Source: Welwitschia mirabilis (lineage: Eukaryota; Gnetophyta; Gnetopsida; Welwitschiales). Taken from it: a DNA stretch of 42,597 nt. The notes beneath the pieces were generated by a model. It had not been told where the DNA came from. It made no database searches and saw only the letters and a list, made by a program, of their open reading frames with translations. The first letter of the stretch is position 1. Every line of letters begins with the position of its first letter. The DNA lies in NCBI GenBank assembly GCA_051453625.1, contig JBOZIK010000001.1:128263384-128305980 (forward strand), in the 5' to 3' direction. The position numbers were made by a program, and so were the translations under genes. Below are positions 11,898 through 23,065 of the stretch, in pieces.

Positions 11898-12619
11898 TAG
11901 CCGGCGAATTCCTGCGGTGCAACCCATTAACAACTTCCGAATTTCTGAAAATTCAACTCGTTTATATAATTATGCAGTTTAAGCCGTAAGACTATGACTG
12001 CAGTCGCTACAGTACTCGCGGAAAAAGGTACACAAGAAAAAGCGGAGGCCCCGGCGCCTTGCAGCCGTTGCGCCCTTTTAGGGCTTGATTTCTGCAGTTT
12101 GCAAAGAGTTTGCTTGAGAGACACGAAATACATGTAATTAAACAGCTAACGCATCTGCGTGTAGAGTGGTCTGAAGATGATGCAGTCCAAGCACAGATCA
12201 CTTTCAGTCAGGCAACGTCGCACCGAATAGATGCAAGTTCCACTGTTCATAGGCCTGGAATTTGACGTTGTACGGGCGTTTTTTCGCGTTTTAATGTCAT
12301 TTGCGAGGCAAAGTTTCCTGGATACCCAGCAAAACGATACGAGTCTCAAAAAGAAATTGTAATATTAAAGATGCACGTCAATTTTGAAGAGCAACTGTAA
12401 ACGTAAGACTCCAGCCCTTCCGAAGTGATACAGCGAGGGCACACTCCTCAAGAGCCTTAGGCACTAAGGAAGGTGAAGATAAAAAGTATCAACAGTGTTT
12501 AATGATTTTATAGAACTTTTTTTGTTGCTAAAAGTCAGTGTGAAAGTATAACTACGTTAATCGTTTAGATGATTGGGTTTAATGACGTCTAAGGCTCCAG
12601 AGTACACCAATCGTGCTAC

Positions 12620-12690
12620 TAACCATTTCAAAGGTACAACTTCCTAACTGGATGACAAGTGTCTTGCTAACTAGACTACCATCTCATAGT
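12620..12690 (-). repeat. tRNA-like (SINE-like) fragment 1
   Basis: On the minus strand the stretch begins with an A-box-like word GGTAGTCTAGTTAGCAAG and continues through ACACTTGTCATCC. No good B box is seen. The word ACACTTGTC is shared with the fragment at 13082-13151, suggesting a related tRNA-derived SINE. Evidence is modest. Confidence 0.3.
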
Positions 12691-13081
12691 AGCTTTTGTA
12701 TATAAGATAGTCACACATAATTATATCACAAAAGAAAGATATAATAATAATTTTTGTCATTAGGTATAATAAGAAGTAACTAGTTATAATGAATGATTAT
12801 TTGATGATAACTGATGTATGAATATAAACTCTTTTTCATATCTTCTCTTAATTACTTTTAGCAAATTATTCAGATATAAATTTTTTGTTAGATTATAATT
12901 CATATTTCATATATTCATAATATAAATATCAAAATCAAACATTAATATTAAAGTTGAGGGATGTCAAAGTCAAAATGTTTAGTGATTGTACCTCTCCCCT
13001 AAAGGACAACCACTACAATCACTTAAATGCATGATTTACTTATCTCCAAGGCCTTATAGTATGTCAAAGAAAGCATTTAAA

Positions 13082-13151
13082 GGTTTGAACCCACAATCTC
13101 ATGAATAAGGGACAAGTGTTCCATTAGTTGGACAAACAACTCAGTGGTACC
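13082..13151 (-). repeat. tRNA-like (SINE-like) fragment 2 with B box
   Basis: Minus strand: CACTGAGTTGTTTG resembles an A box, and GGTTCAAACC (13091 to 13082) matches the pol III B-box consensus GGTTCRANNCC. The boxes are about 55 bp apart, a little longer than in a standard tRNA. No cloverleaf is evident, so this is a SINE head or tRNA fossil rather than a tRNA gene. Confidence 0.4.
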
Positions 13152-13649
13152 ATTAATAATATTATTACAACTCACATATTATAAAATAAACATATCAGAC
13201 CAAAGTACATGAGGGAGGAAAGACTTACCTTCAAAAGACATGCTTCAATATCTCTAAAGTATATGAGGAAGAAAGAACACTAAGAAAGATACGAAGAAAA
13301 ATGACAAAATAAGAGGATACAAAACCATAGTAAGAATAGTGCATGGCATGACTGCATCTTCTTATGTCATAAGTCTTCCACAATTACATAGTAATGAGTT
13401 GCAATAATACTAAACATTTGCTATGATCTATCATGCATAAAAGTAAATAAACTAATAATAACATAATCAAATATATCATGAGCTAGACAATTAAAATAAT
13501 ATGTATTATGTCTGCATGATGTACAAATTAGCTTAACCTAAATAAAACGCACAATCATTCATGTTAGTTCTATTCCAATCTATAATATCACTAAATCTAA
13601 ATTTATGTTAAGGGACAAATCTTGTAATTGCCATTACTTGAGATACAAA

Positions 13650-14111
13650 TCAAAGAAGGCTTTCTATAACTACAATGATGTAAGAATTTGAACTTTTAAT
13701 AATCTCACCTATAAACATTAGTGTATATGACTCCTATAGAGTCTCACCATATAATTTTAAAGGTACAATCATAGGTACATATTTTTGTTTATTCTCTTTA
13801 ATGAGTTATTTAAGCAGCATGATATCACTCTTTTCTTATGATATATTTTTTTGTAAATCTTGGGTTGTCTCCTAAGATATTTCTTAAAATAGATTAATTC
13901 CATTCCATTGCTTTACAATGTCATAAACTTGCATGAAAAATATTTTTCTTAGACAACTAGTTGGCCTCTCTAAGACCCTTATGGTAGAGAAAGCTATTTT
14001 GTTATGTAATCTTATTCATTACCATGTCATTTTAATAGCTTGGAAATGCGAATAAACTTTTGATGTTAATGCTTCAAAATACAATCATGTGCCTTCTTTT
14101 ATGGAGTTTGT
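13650..14111 (-). pseudogene. Unrecognised decayed reading frame, copy 1
   Basis: From ACA at 14111 to the TGA at 13652 there are 154 codons in one frame, with several internal stops. The residues look protein-like, for example KIAFSTIRVLERPTSCLRK, then KQWNGINLF, and later KYVPMIVPLKLYGE. The same frame and residues recur in the duplicated copy near 16.9-17.3 kb, and several stops lie where CAA, CGA or TGG would restore sense. It lies directly downstream of the Gypsy-type LTR, so it belongs to whatever the element inserted into, possibly another element. I do not recognise the family. Confidence 0.45.
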
Positions 14112-14112
14112 T

Positions 14113-15407
14113 CATAGTACCATCGAACTTTAACAAAACTAGGTAAGAACTTAGTAGCATTCTTCCAGAAGGATGTTGGAGACAGCCCAAATAGTTAAAT
14201 ACACAAACAGTGTAACAAATAGATTTAAATAAAACTACAACATGAGATAATGAGAAGAAAGAAAACTTCAAGTGGAAAAAGTATGGAAGTGGACTAACAC
14301 TCAAAGGATTAACTTTAATATTTTAACAAACAAAGATTTTTGTTCAAAAATATAATGCAAATTCCTAGTTAAAACTTAGACATGCCAAGAGCATTGTGGC
14401 CCAGATCGTGGTGACATATCTTATTCACCACATGAGTGTCGGTGAAATCCCTTTGTCACTTTGATCTTTCATAGCCTACTCATAAGTATGATAAGTAGGA
14501 TATGACTCTCAAAACCCATCAAACAATTACAAGAAATGAAACCTAAAAATGAATAAAAAGATACTCACTCAGGAGTATAAATAACTTGGCATAAGTATGT
14601 AGATTTAGATTAAGCACTACTAGAATGAATTAACTCAAAATTAATAATCAAGAAATGAAAATCTACTTATTTATTATCAAAATAGAAAATGCAATACATT
14701 AAAAAAAGAAATCTAATTCTTAAAAAGAAACATCAAGCTAGCCTTAAGGCTAGCCTACTTCTAACAAGGAAACTTAGCATGACATTGCGAAGAATTATCG
14801 ATACCAAATCGCTTGCCAACAAGATAGGATATTACAATGAAGGGCACTTATTCCTTTTTACATGCAAGAATAGGGTTGAAGTAGTTGGGATCCTTTAGCT
14901 TGTAGTGGTAAATGGGTAGTTATAATTCTTTGTCTTGAAGTGTTAGGTAGCATGGATATAATTTTGTCTTATATCATTAGGTGAAATCTTCATCTTGTAT
15001 CATTAAATAAAATGGTTGTATTTCTTGTCCTATAGTGTTTGGTAGATGTTATTATGATGAGTCCAAATTGTGGCCTTTGGAGCCAGATTCCTTCACTAAC
15101 TGGTGCTATCACCACGTGTCTCCAATGCCACTTCCACATGCCACTGCTGCATGTCTTCCAACACCACTGCCACATGTCATAGTCCCATGTCTCCATTATT
15201 ACTGTTGTTTTAGGAGAAATTGAATCCATCTTCTAGCATCTATTCCAAAAAGATTATAATTATTATGGAGAAAATCACAATATTAAGTTTAGTTTAAAAA
15301 TAATCGAAGACATATTTTAGGATTAAAACAATTAAACTAATGTCTTCATTTATAATAAATTAGCCTAAAATGCTTGATATAAATGTAATTTTTTACATAT
15401 TAACACA
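14113..15407 (-). mobile_element. Gypsy-type LTR, minus strand (duplicated 3' LTR)
   Basis: Begins TGTGTTAATATG at 15407, preceded by the purine-rich AGTATGGTTGGAGGG typical of a polypurine tract. It ends near 14113 and is about 1.3 kb long. It aligns along its length with the LTRs at 17296-18600, 23536-24852, 29619-31024 and 34904-36820. It contains a G-box CACGTG (15113-15118) within repeated CCACATGTC-like words and short tandem units around 14930-15060. It is a 3' LTR copied by the 3.16-kb duplication, not a separate insertion. Confidence 0.75.
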
Positions 15408-16884
15408 CCCTCCAACCATACTTTTACTAGTCCCTTAGCAAAAAGGTGTGATAAATAATGACTAACATAAAAAATATCTAAGGAAAAATGTTCAAGTATT
15501 TAAGAATGACGAAAATCTTTGAAACTTTTTTGCCAATTTTTGGAAAATGAAGCATTAAAATTGAAAATATTTCTTGAAAAATATGAATTCTATACAAATG
15601 CCATACACTCCAACGAAAATTATACTTTATCCTCAAAGTTTGGAATGATAGAAAAAATCAATGTAGAGTTTAAAAATAAGGTAATGCATCTTTAGGAGAA
15701 AGAAGTTTCATACATGTCATTTTATTCAAACTAGAAAAATGAGAAGTGCAAAGCAATGCAAACTAAAATATAATGCATGATAGTGGAATTGAAAAACTCA
15801 ATCAATCAATCTATGAATAAAAGAGGCAAAAATTTTCTAAGCTAATGGCTTATTTATTGAAAGTTTTGTAATTTCTAACTTTTTCTTTTTTTATGAATCA
15901 AAATGACATTTAAGTATCAATGAAGTAAATAGCTAAAAATCCAAGAGTTAGTAGTGAAATCTTAAGTAAAATTCTTAAAGAAAGTAAACATAAGAAAATA
16001 TCCAATTCCCACCTTTTTGTTTCACAATTTTACCTTTTCTACAATCATACATGTCCCCTGTTGTAAGCATTTGGGTCATATTAAGCATCTAGAATTAGGA
16101 CATTTTCTTTCAATAGAATTAAGCATGTTGTTTCTTTAAGAAATTNNNNNNNNNNGGTGAGCATTTATAGGCTTGATGCAGTTGACTATATCATAAGTAG
16201 ATCATTAGAGTTGCATTGCCAACAAGCATGTATAGCCCTAATGTAGTTAATTAAACCCAAAATGTGATCAAAGTAAAATGTGATTTTGGAGAAGAAATAT
16301 TATATTTTCTTTTGATTTCACTTCTCATATTCATCGTTATTTTATGCAAATAAGAGGGGTCATTAGCTTACTAGCCTAATTAAGAAATATCTTATTCCCA
16401 TAAAATGCTTAAAAACAAAAGGATAGTATAAAAGAACACTAAGAAATATGGGAAGGAAAAATGACAAAATAAGAGGATACTAAACCATAATAAGAATAAT
16501 GCATGGCATAACCGCATCTTCTTATGTGATAAGTATTTTTCAGTAACATAGTAATAAGTTATAATAATACTAAACCTTTGCTATGATCTACCATGCATAA
16601 AAGCAAATAAACTAATATTAACAGAATCAAATGTCATCATGAGCTAGACAATCAAAATTACATGTATTATCTCTGCATGATGTGCAAATTAGCTTAACCT
16701 AGATAAACACAAAATCATTCATGTTAATTCAATTTTAAACTATAATATCACTAAATCTAAATTTACGTTAAGGGACAAATTCTATAATTGCCATGATTTG
16801 AGATGCAATCAAAGAAGGCTTTCTATAACTATAATGAGGTAAGAATTTTAAACTTTTAATAATCTCAACCTTATTACAAGTAAT

Positions 16885-17294
16885 TCAAAAACTATAAATG
16901 TGAGTGAATATGACTCCTATGAAGTCTCACCATATAATTTTGAAGGTATAGTCATAGGTACATATTTTTGTTTATCTTGTCTAATGTGATGTTTAAGCAA
17001 TATGATATCACTCTTTCCTTATGATATATTTTCTTGGAAATCTTGGGTTATCTTCTAAGATCTTTCTTAAAATAGATTAAGTCCATTCTATTACTTTACA
17101 ATATTATGAACTTACATGAAAAATACTTTTCTTATAAAACTAGTTGACCTCTCTAAAACCCTTATGGTACAGAAAGCTATTTTCTTATGTAGTCTTATTC
17201 ATTAATATGCCATTTTAATAGTTTGGAAATGGGAATAAAATTTTTATGTTAATGCTTTAAAATACAATCATGTGCCTTCTTTTATGGAGTTTCT
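16885..17294 (-). pseudogene. Unrecognised decayed reading frame, copy 2
   Basis: Duplicate of 13650-14111. The frame can be followed from about 17294 through KIAFCTIRVLERSTS, QENIS and KYVPMTIPSKLYGE to about 16900, where extra bases break it relative to copy 1. It has more stops than copy 1. Coordinates at the ends are approximate. Confidence 0.4.
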
Positions 17295-17295
17295 T

Positions 17296-18600
17296 CATAT
17301 TACCATCGAACTTCAATAAAACTAGACAAGAATATGGAATCATTATTCCACAAGAATATTGGAGATGGCCCAAAGTAGTTAAACACACAAATAATATAAT
17401 AAATATATTTAAATAAGAATACAAAATCAGAGAATGAGAAGGAAAAAAATTTCAAGTGGCGAAAGTTTAGAAGTGGACTAATGCTCGAAGGGCTAACTTT
17501 AATAATTCAACTAAAGATATTTATTTAAAAATATAATGCAAATTCTTGGTTAGATCTGAAACATGCTAAGTGCATTATGGCTAAGATCATGGTGGTATAA
17601 TCTCATTCACCACATCACTATTGGTGAAATCCATTTTTTACTTTGATCTTTCATAGCCTGCTTATAAGTATGATAAGTAGGATATAACTCCAAGACTCAT
17701 TAAATGATTACAAATTATGAAACCTAAATATGAACAAAAAGAGACTCACTCAGGAATGTAAATAACTTGGCATAAATATGTAGCTTTAGATTAAGCACTA
17801 CTAGCATGAATTAACTCAAAATTAATAATCAAGAAATGAAAAGCTACTAACTTTTATTATCAAAATAGGAAATGCAATATATTAATAAAAGAAATCTAAT
17901 GCTTGAAAAGAAACATCAAGCTAGCCTTAAGGCTAGCCTACTCCCAAGAGGAAAGCTTACAATGACATCATGAAGAATGCTCAAACTAAAGCTCTCATCA
18001 ACAAGAGAGTGTATTACAATAAAAGGCACTTGGCCCTTTTTATTGACCAGAACAGGGTTGAAGTAGTTAGGATCCTTTGGCTTGTAGTGGTAGGTGAGTA
18101 GTTATAATTCCTTGTTTCAAAGCATTAGGTAGCATGAATACAACTTGGTCTTATAGCATTAGGTGGAATGTTTCTCTTATAACATTAGATAGGGTGGTTG
18201 TATTCATCGTCCTATAGTGTTTGGTAGAGGTTATCATGATGAGTCGAACATGTGGCCTTTAGAGCTAGATTGCTTCACCAACCTATGCTATTACCACATG
18301 TCATTAGTATCACTTCCACATGCCACTACCACATGTCTTCCAATGCCATTGCCACATGTCACTATCCCATGTCTCCATTTCCACCATTGCTTTATGCAAA
18401 ATTTTGTCCATATTCTATCGTGTATTCTAAAACGTGGCTAAAGTTCTACAATTATGATGCGGAATTTAACAATGTTTAGTTTGGTTTTGAAAACAATAGA
18501 AGAAATATTTTAGGATTAAAACAATTAAACTAATGTATTCATTTATAATAAATTAGCTTAAAAGAATTGATGTAAATGCCATTTTTTACATGCTAACACA
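17296..18600 (-). mobile_element. Gypsy-type 3' LTR of the minus-strand element
   Basis: Starts TGTGTTAGCATG at 18600 after a purine-rich stretch (AAACTAGTAAAAGTATGG...), so it is a 3' LTR. It ends near 17296 and no primer site follows. The flank after it reads AAGAAACTCC; the bases before the partner 5' LTR read CTAGAAA, so AGAAA may be the 5-bp target duplication. The U3 part (18290-18375) has five to six CCACATGTC-like words. Confidence 0.75.
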
Positions 18601-20103
18601 CTATCTAACCATACTTTTACTAGTTTCTTAGTAAAAAAGTGTGGTAAAGAATGGCTAACATGAAAAAATATCTGAAAAAAAACATTTAAGTATGTAAGGA
18701 TGATGAAAATCTTTGAAAATTTTTGGCAAACTTTTGGAAAATGAGGCATCAAAATTGAAAATATTTCTTGAAAAATTTTAATGCCATCCAAATGTCATAC
18801 CCTTCAATCAAAATTAAACTTTATCCTCAAAGTTTGGAATGATATAAAAAATTAAAATAAAGTTTGAGAACAAGATAATACATATTTAGAGGAAAGAAGC
18901 TTTAGACATGTCATTTTATTGAAACTAGAAAAAGGAGAAGTGCGCAAAGTAAAGCAAACTAGCATATAATGCATCATAGTGGAAATGAAAAAATCAACCA
19001 AACAACCTATGAATAGAAGAGATAAAATTTTCTTAAGATAATGGCCTATTTATTAAAATTTTTGTAATTTTTAACTTTTTCTTTTTTTATGAATCAAAAT
19101 TCCATCTATGTAAAGTATCAACTAAGTAAACACCTAAAGATCTAAGAGTTAGTAATGAAATCTTAAGTACAATTGTTAAAAAAATAAACCTCAAGAAAAT
19201 CTTCAATTTCCACATTTTCTTTCCATAATTTTACCTTTTCTATAATTACACATATCCCTTGTTTTAAGAATTTGGATCATATTGAGCATTTAGAATTATG
19301 ACATTTTCTTCCAATGGAATTAAGCATCTCATTTCTTTAATAAATCAATGCTGCATTGCCAGCAAGCATCTATAGCCTTGATGCAATTGACTATGTTATA
19401 AGTAGATCATTAGAGCTACATTACCAATGAGCGTGCATAGCCCTGATGCAATTAACTAAACCCAATAATTTGATCAAAATAAAATGTTCTTTTGGAGTAG
19501 AAATATTATATTTTCTTTTGATTTTACTTCTCATATTCATCATTATTTTATGAACATAAGAGGAATCCTTGGCTGATTAGCTTAATTAAGAAATATATTA
19601 TTCCCATAAAATTCTTAAAGACAAAAGGATAGTAAAGTAGATCCACCTTTTTCATTCATATTTTCCAAAGTCAGAGATCTCAAGTGAAACTAACCTTAAT
19701 AAGATAACTCAAAAATAAGCATAAACATTTCTTGAATAATATAAGTGCACTTAAATGCTACCTAAACTTGTACTAACAAAATGATTACTTATTATTTAAT
19801 TAATTATTAAAGGTCATTAACCTAGATTATTAAGTTTTAAAAACTCATGAATCCCAACTTAAATAAACATTTACAACTTTAGAGTTGAGCTAAAGTAGTA
19901 AATAACAAGATAAGCATAACAGTGTATAAGTATATAGAAGGGCAGAATGGTCAGTTAGCCTTATGAAGTAAAGCCAACTTAAAGGGGTGAATGGTAAGGT
20001 TTAAGGCAATGATCACTTATTCTATCAAATGGATGCAATTTTGTATTTCCTAAGTGAAATTACTTAAAGCGATGGTTAAATGAATAGTAGTGCTTGGGTG
20101 GTT

Positions 20104-20149
20104 GTGTGTGAGTGAGTGAGTGTGTGAGTGAGTGAGTGAGTGAGTGAGT

Positions 20150-20192
<43 letters not shown>

Positions 20193-20292
20193 NNNNNNNN
20201 NNNNNNNNNNNNNNNNNNNNNNNNNNNNNNNNNNNNNNNNNNNNNNNNNNNNNNNNNNNNNNNNNNNNNNNNNNNNNNNNNNNNNNNNNNNN

Positions 20293-20369
<77 letters not shown>
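20104..20369. repeat. GTGA/GA microsatellite with a 100-N gap
   Basis: (GTGA)n from about 20104 passes into (GA)n at about 20155. The array runs into 100 N (20193-20292) and continues as (GA)n to 20369. The true array length is unknown because the gap sits within it. Open frames here are artefacts of the repeat. Confidence 0.95.
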
Positions 20370-20374
<5 letters not shown>

Positions 20375-20840
20375 TTAGAAGACATTAATTTTCTTATGTA
20401 AAGACCTGCTCATCCTATGTCTAATCTAAAAGAAAAATCTATCTTAAAGTTATGCAATAAATATAAAATTTCAGAACTATAGGGTTATCTAAGATCATGC
20501 ATGGTTAAATGCTTAAGATGATGATTAATTGGAAGAGAATTTATGAAATGTTTTATATATGAGTCCATAAAATTAGAAAGAACATCAACACAAGAAGTAA
20601 CTTTTATGTGTTCAAAATAAAAAATTTATGCTTTCTCAACATTTCTTAGAAGATATTATCTTAAAGGGAAGACAAAGATGAATTGGAAACCACTTAACAA
20701 AGTAAATGTTTAATGAAAGAATCATGTACAAGTTCCTTGGAAGGTGGTTCCAAATCTAAGAAAGTTTTATCTTCTTACTTAAGGCTTGGCTCTTGCTTAA
20801 AAGAGAAAGATGAAGATGAAACTTTTGGCTCATTAGAATG

Positions 20841-21020
20841 TTAAGAAAAAGGTAAAGGTTCAATAGAGGATGAATTATGTGTGGGTTCTTCTTTGATGTT
20901 TTATTCTTCATAAAAGTTGTTAATAGACTCATCCTGTAATGGATAACACTAATTAATTGGTTGCTTATCTTTTAATGATTATGCATCCTCTAGGTCCTCA
21001 TTTATTTCTTTCTCATTCTT
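20841..21020 (-). pseudogene. Acidic conserved frame of the minus-strand element
   Basis: Sixty codons in one frame with three internal stops, ending TAA at 20841. NEKE-NED-ED near the start and NIKEEPT-N-S--E-LP before the stop match the open frame at 32261-32527 residue by residue. Conservation in frame between two diverged elements indicates the ancestor was translated. Function is unknown. Confidence 0.5.
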
Positions 21021-21201
21021 AAAGGGCATGAATTGGGTATTATATATTTAAATATTATCAGTTCTTTCTGGTATTTCAAGACTCCAAGGATTTGGTTTTA
21101 TGAAAGTGAAAAACTCACTAGATTATTTATGGTTTAAAGAAGAGAGAATATATGTGGTGATTTACTAAAGTTATTGGAAGTTTAATTGAAAAGGAAGAAT
21201 G

Positions 21202-21456
21202 TTGTTGGATTATTTTCACAAGGGATTCCATGAATTTTCTTAGTGTTTCTTCCAACAGATTAAATAAACAAGGTTGATTAGTTTTCAAAGATAAAGAATA
21301 TTCATAAGAACATGAAGGAAAAAGATTAAGAGGTAAAGGAACTTGGTAAGATTATGAGGAATAAGTGTTTTAAGCAATGGTGGAAAGCATAGGATCATAT
21401 ATTTTTTATTCAAAGCAAGGGTTTTCAAACTTAGGGTTATAAAGAGCTTGATCCAT
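21202..21456 (-). pseudogene. Gag-like Pro/Tyr-rich segment of the minus-strand element
   Basis: Eighty-five codons in one frame from MDQALYNPKF at 21456, with three internal stops. Near the middle SYQVPLPLN and at the end LLEETLRKFME match FYQVPSPPN and LEEMLRKFMN at 31867-32100. The LEE.LRKFM motif and Pro/Tyr-rich context resemble the C-terminal part of Gypsy gag proteins. No zinc knuckle is seen. Confidence 0.5.
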
Positions 21457-22072
21457 GTATGCAAGAGATTATAAGTGTTAAAGATAATCTATAATGATTC
21501 ACATGGTGTCAAAACAATATTGAGGTCTAAAATGATATGGGTTGTCATTGAGGAAAGGTAGAGGGAATTGATAAGATTATGAGGAATATGTGTTATGAGG
21601 AATGATGAAAGGTATTATAGTAAGGATTTGATCCACGCGCATTAGAAGGTTGAAGAAAACATGAATGGATATCTAAGTATTCAGGTTTAAGATTATTCCT
21701 TATAGTTTTCTTAGGTTTTTCTTTAGTTTATTTAGGTTTAAAGAGTTAGAAAAGATGTAAAGGTTCTCATGATTCTAATAAACAGAGTTATTTTAGATAA
21801 TCTTCCAAGAGAATCATGATTCCAACCCATTTTTTGTGTAGTTTTAGAAAGGACTTGATAATAGAATAGTTTCAAAGGGATAAGATGAGTAATTGAGAAA
21901 AGTTTGAAAGAAAAATTTACAAAAATGCTAGTGGCATTGGTGTGGTATACTCGTGGCACTAGTTAATTTTCACAGATATGATCACAATAAAAAGAAAGGG
22001 GGATAAAAAACACATCTACACAAAATATTTCAGGTTAGAGGTAATGGCGAATAAATCATAAAAACTAAAATG

Positions 22073-22074
<2 letters not shown>

Positions 22075-22122
<48 letters not shown>
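22075..22122. repeat. (GA)n microsatellite
   Basis: About 24 uninterrupted GA units inside the internal region of the minus-strand element. Confidence 0.95.
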
Positions 22123-22123
<1 letters not shown>

Positions 22124-22241
22124 ATCTATGAAAATCATATGAGGATGAAAACTAAGAAAACAAGAAATTTATTAAAAAAAAGTTAAATCTAACCACACAG
22201 ACTAAAAGACAAAATTTATAAAAATATAAAATGTGTAAAAA

Positions 22242-23065
22242 NNNNNNNNNNNNNNNNNNNNNNNNNNNNNNNNNNNNNNNNNNNNNNNNNNNNNNNNNNN
22301 NNNNNNNNNNNNNNNNNNNNNNNNNNNNNNNNNNNNNNNNNNNNNNNNNNNNNNNNNNNNNNNNNNNNNNNNNNNNNNNNNNNNNNNNNNNNNNNNNNNN
22401 NNNNNNNNNNNNNNNNNNNNNNNNNNNNNNNNNNNNNNNNNNNNNNNNNNNNNNNNNNNNNNNNNNNNNNNNNNNNNNNNNNNNNNNNNNNNNNNNNNNN
22501 NNNNNNNNNNNNNNNNNNNNNNNNNNNNNNNNNNNNNNNNNNNNNNNNNNNNNNNNNNNNNNNNNNNNNNNNNNNNNNNNNNNNNNNNNNNNNNNNNNNN
22601 NNNNNNNNNNNNNNNNNNNNNNNNNNNNNNNNNNNNNNNNNNNNNNNNNNNNNNNNNNNNNNNNNNNNNNNNNNNNNNNNNNNNNNNNNNNNNNNNNNNN
22701 NNNNNNNNNNNNNNNNNNNNNNNNNNNNNNNNNNNNNNNNNNNNNNNNNNNNNNNNNNNNNNNNNNNNNNNNNNNNNNNNNNNNNNNNNNNNNNNNNNNN
22801 NNNNNNNNNNNNNNNNNNNNNNNNNNNNNNNNNNNNNNNNNNNNNNNNNNNNNNNNNNNNNNNNNNNNNNNNNNNNNNNNNNNNNNNNNNNNNNNNNNNN
22901 NNNNNNNNNNNNNNNNNNNNNNNNNNNNNNNNNNNNNNNNNNNNNNNNNNNNNNNNNNNNNNNNNNNNNNNNNNNNNNNNNNNNNNNNNNNNNNNNNNNN
23001 NNNNNNNNNNNNNNNNNNNNNNNNNNNNNNNNNNNNNNNNNNNNNNNNNNNNNNNNNNNNNNNNN
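22242..23065. other. Assembly gap (824 N) with matching flanks
   Basis: The 21 bases before the gap (AAAATATAAAATGTG then TAAAAA) recur immediately after it. The real gap may be short or absent, so up to 0.8 kb of element sequence may or may not be missing. Confidence 0.9.

Larger units (their letters stand above)
10740..12480. other. CpG-rich island around the gene
   Basis: CpG is common through this stretch (for example six in 11101-11160), while most 60-base lines elsewhere have none or one. The island covers the coding region, about 390 bp downstream of the stop and about 730 bp upstream of the ATG. The boundary on the right is fairly sharp near 12.48 kb; to the left CpG falls off gradually to about 8.9 kb. 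Known plant biology suggests it is unmethylated. Confidence 0.7.
13274..16430 (-). repeat. 3.16-kb segmental tandem duplication, copy 1
   Basis: Starts AGAACACTAAG and repeats from 16433 with a period of 3159 bp. The unit contains, in minus-strand order, about 1 kb of the 3' internal part of a Gypsy-type element, its LTR (15407 to 14113) and about 840 bp of flank. The junction falls inside GATAGTATAAAAGAACAC near 16425. By eye the copies differ by roughly a tenth of positions plus indels, so the duplication is old. A 10-N gap (16146-16155) lies in this copy. Confidence 0.75.
16433..19634 (-). repeat. 3.16-kb segmental tandem duplication, copy 2
   Basis: Second copy of the unit, ending at ...AAAGGATAGTA near 19634. 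Beyond this the internal part of the element continues uniquely, so this copy is the original junction between the element and its 3' flank. Confidence 0.75.

Noticed and set aside
11749-11922. N-terminal extension of the Gly-rich protein
   Set aside because: The TATA box and TGACG motifs lie within it, so it is more likely promoter and leader than coding.
11927-12349. Three short minus-strand frames upstream of the gene
   Set aside because: They overlap each other in different frames, have no motif and lie in CpG-rich promoter DNA where stops are rarer.
13082-13151. Functional tRNA gene
   Set aside because: A B box is present but the box spacing is long and no acceptor or anticodon stems can be paired.
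14074-14304. Fragment KFDGTMNKLHKRRHM suggesting a Copia gag start
   Set aside because: The fragment straddles the LTR end, and the neighbouring frame, which continues for 154 codons, is the one conserved between copies.
14113-18600. A separate LTR element between the two LTRs at 14.1-15.4 and 17.3-18.6 kb
   Set aside because: Neither LTR is followed by a primer site, and both share the same downstream flank, so the pair results from tandem duplication of one 3' end.
20050-20388. Ser-Leu and Arg-Glu repeat proteins
   Set aside because: They are translations of a GA/CT microsatellite interrupted by N.
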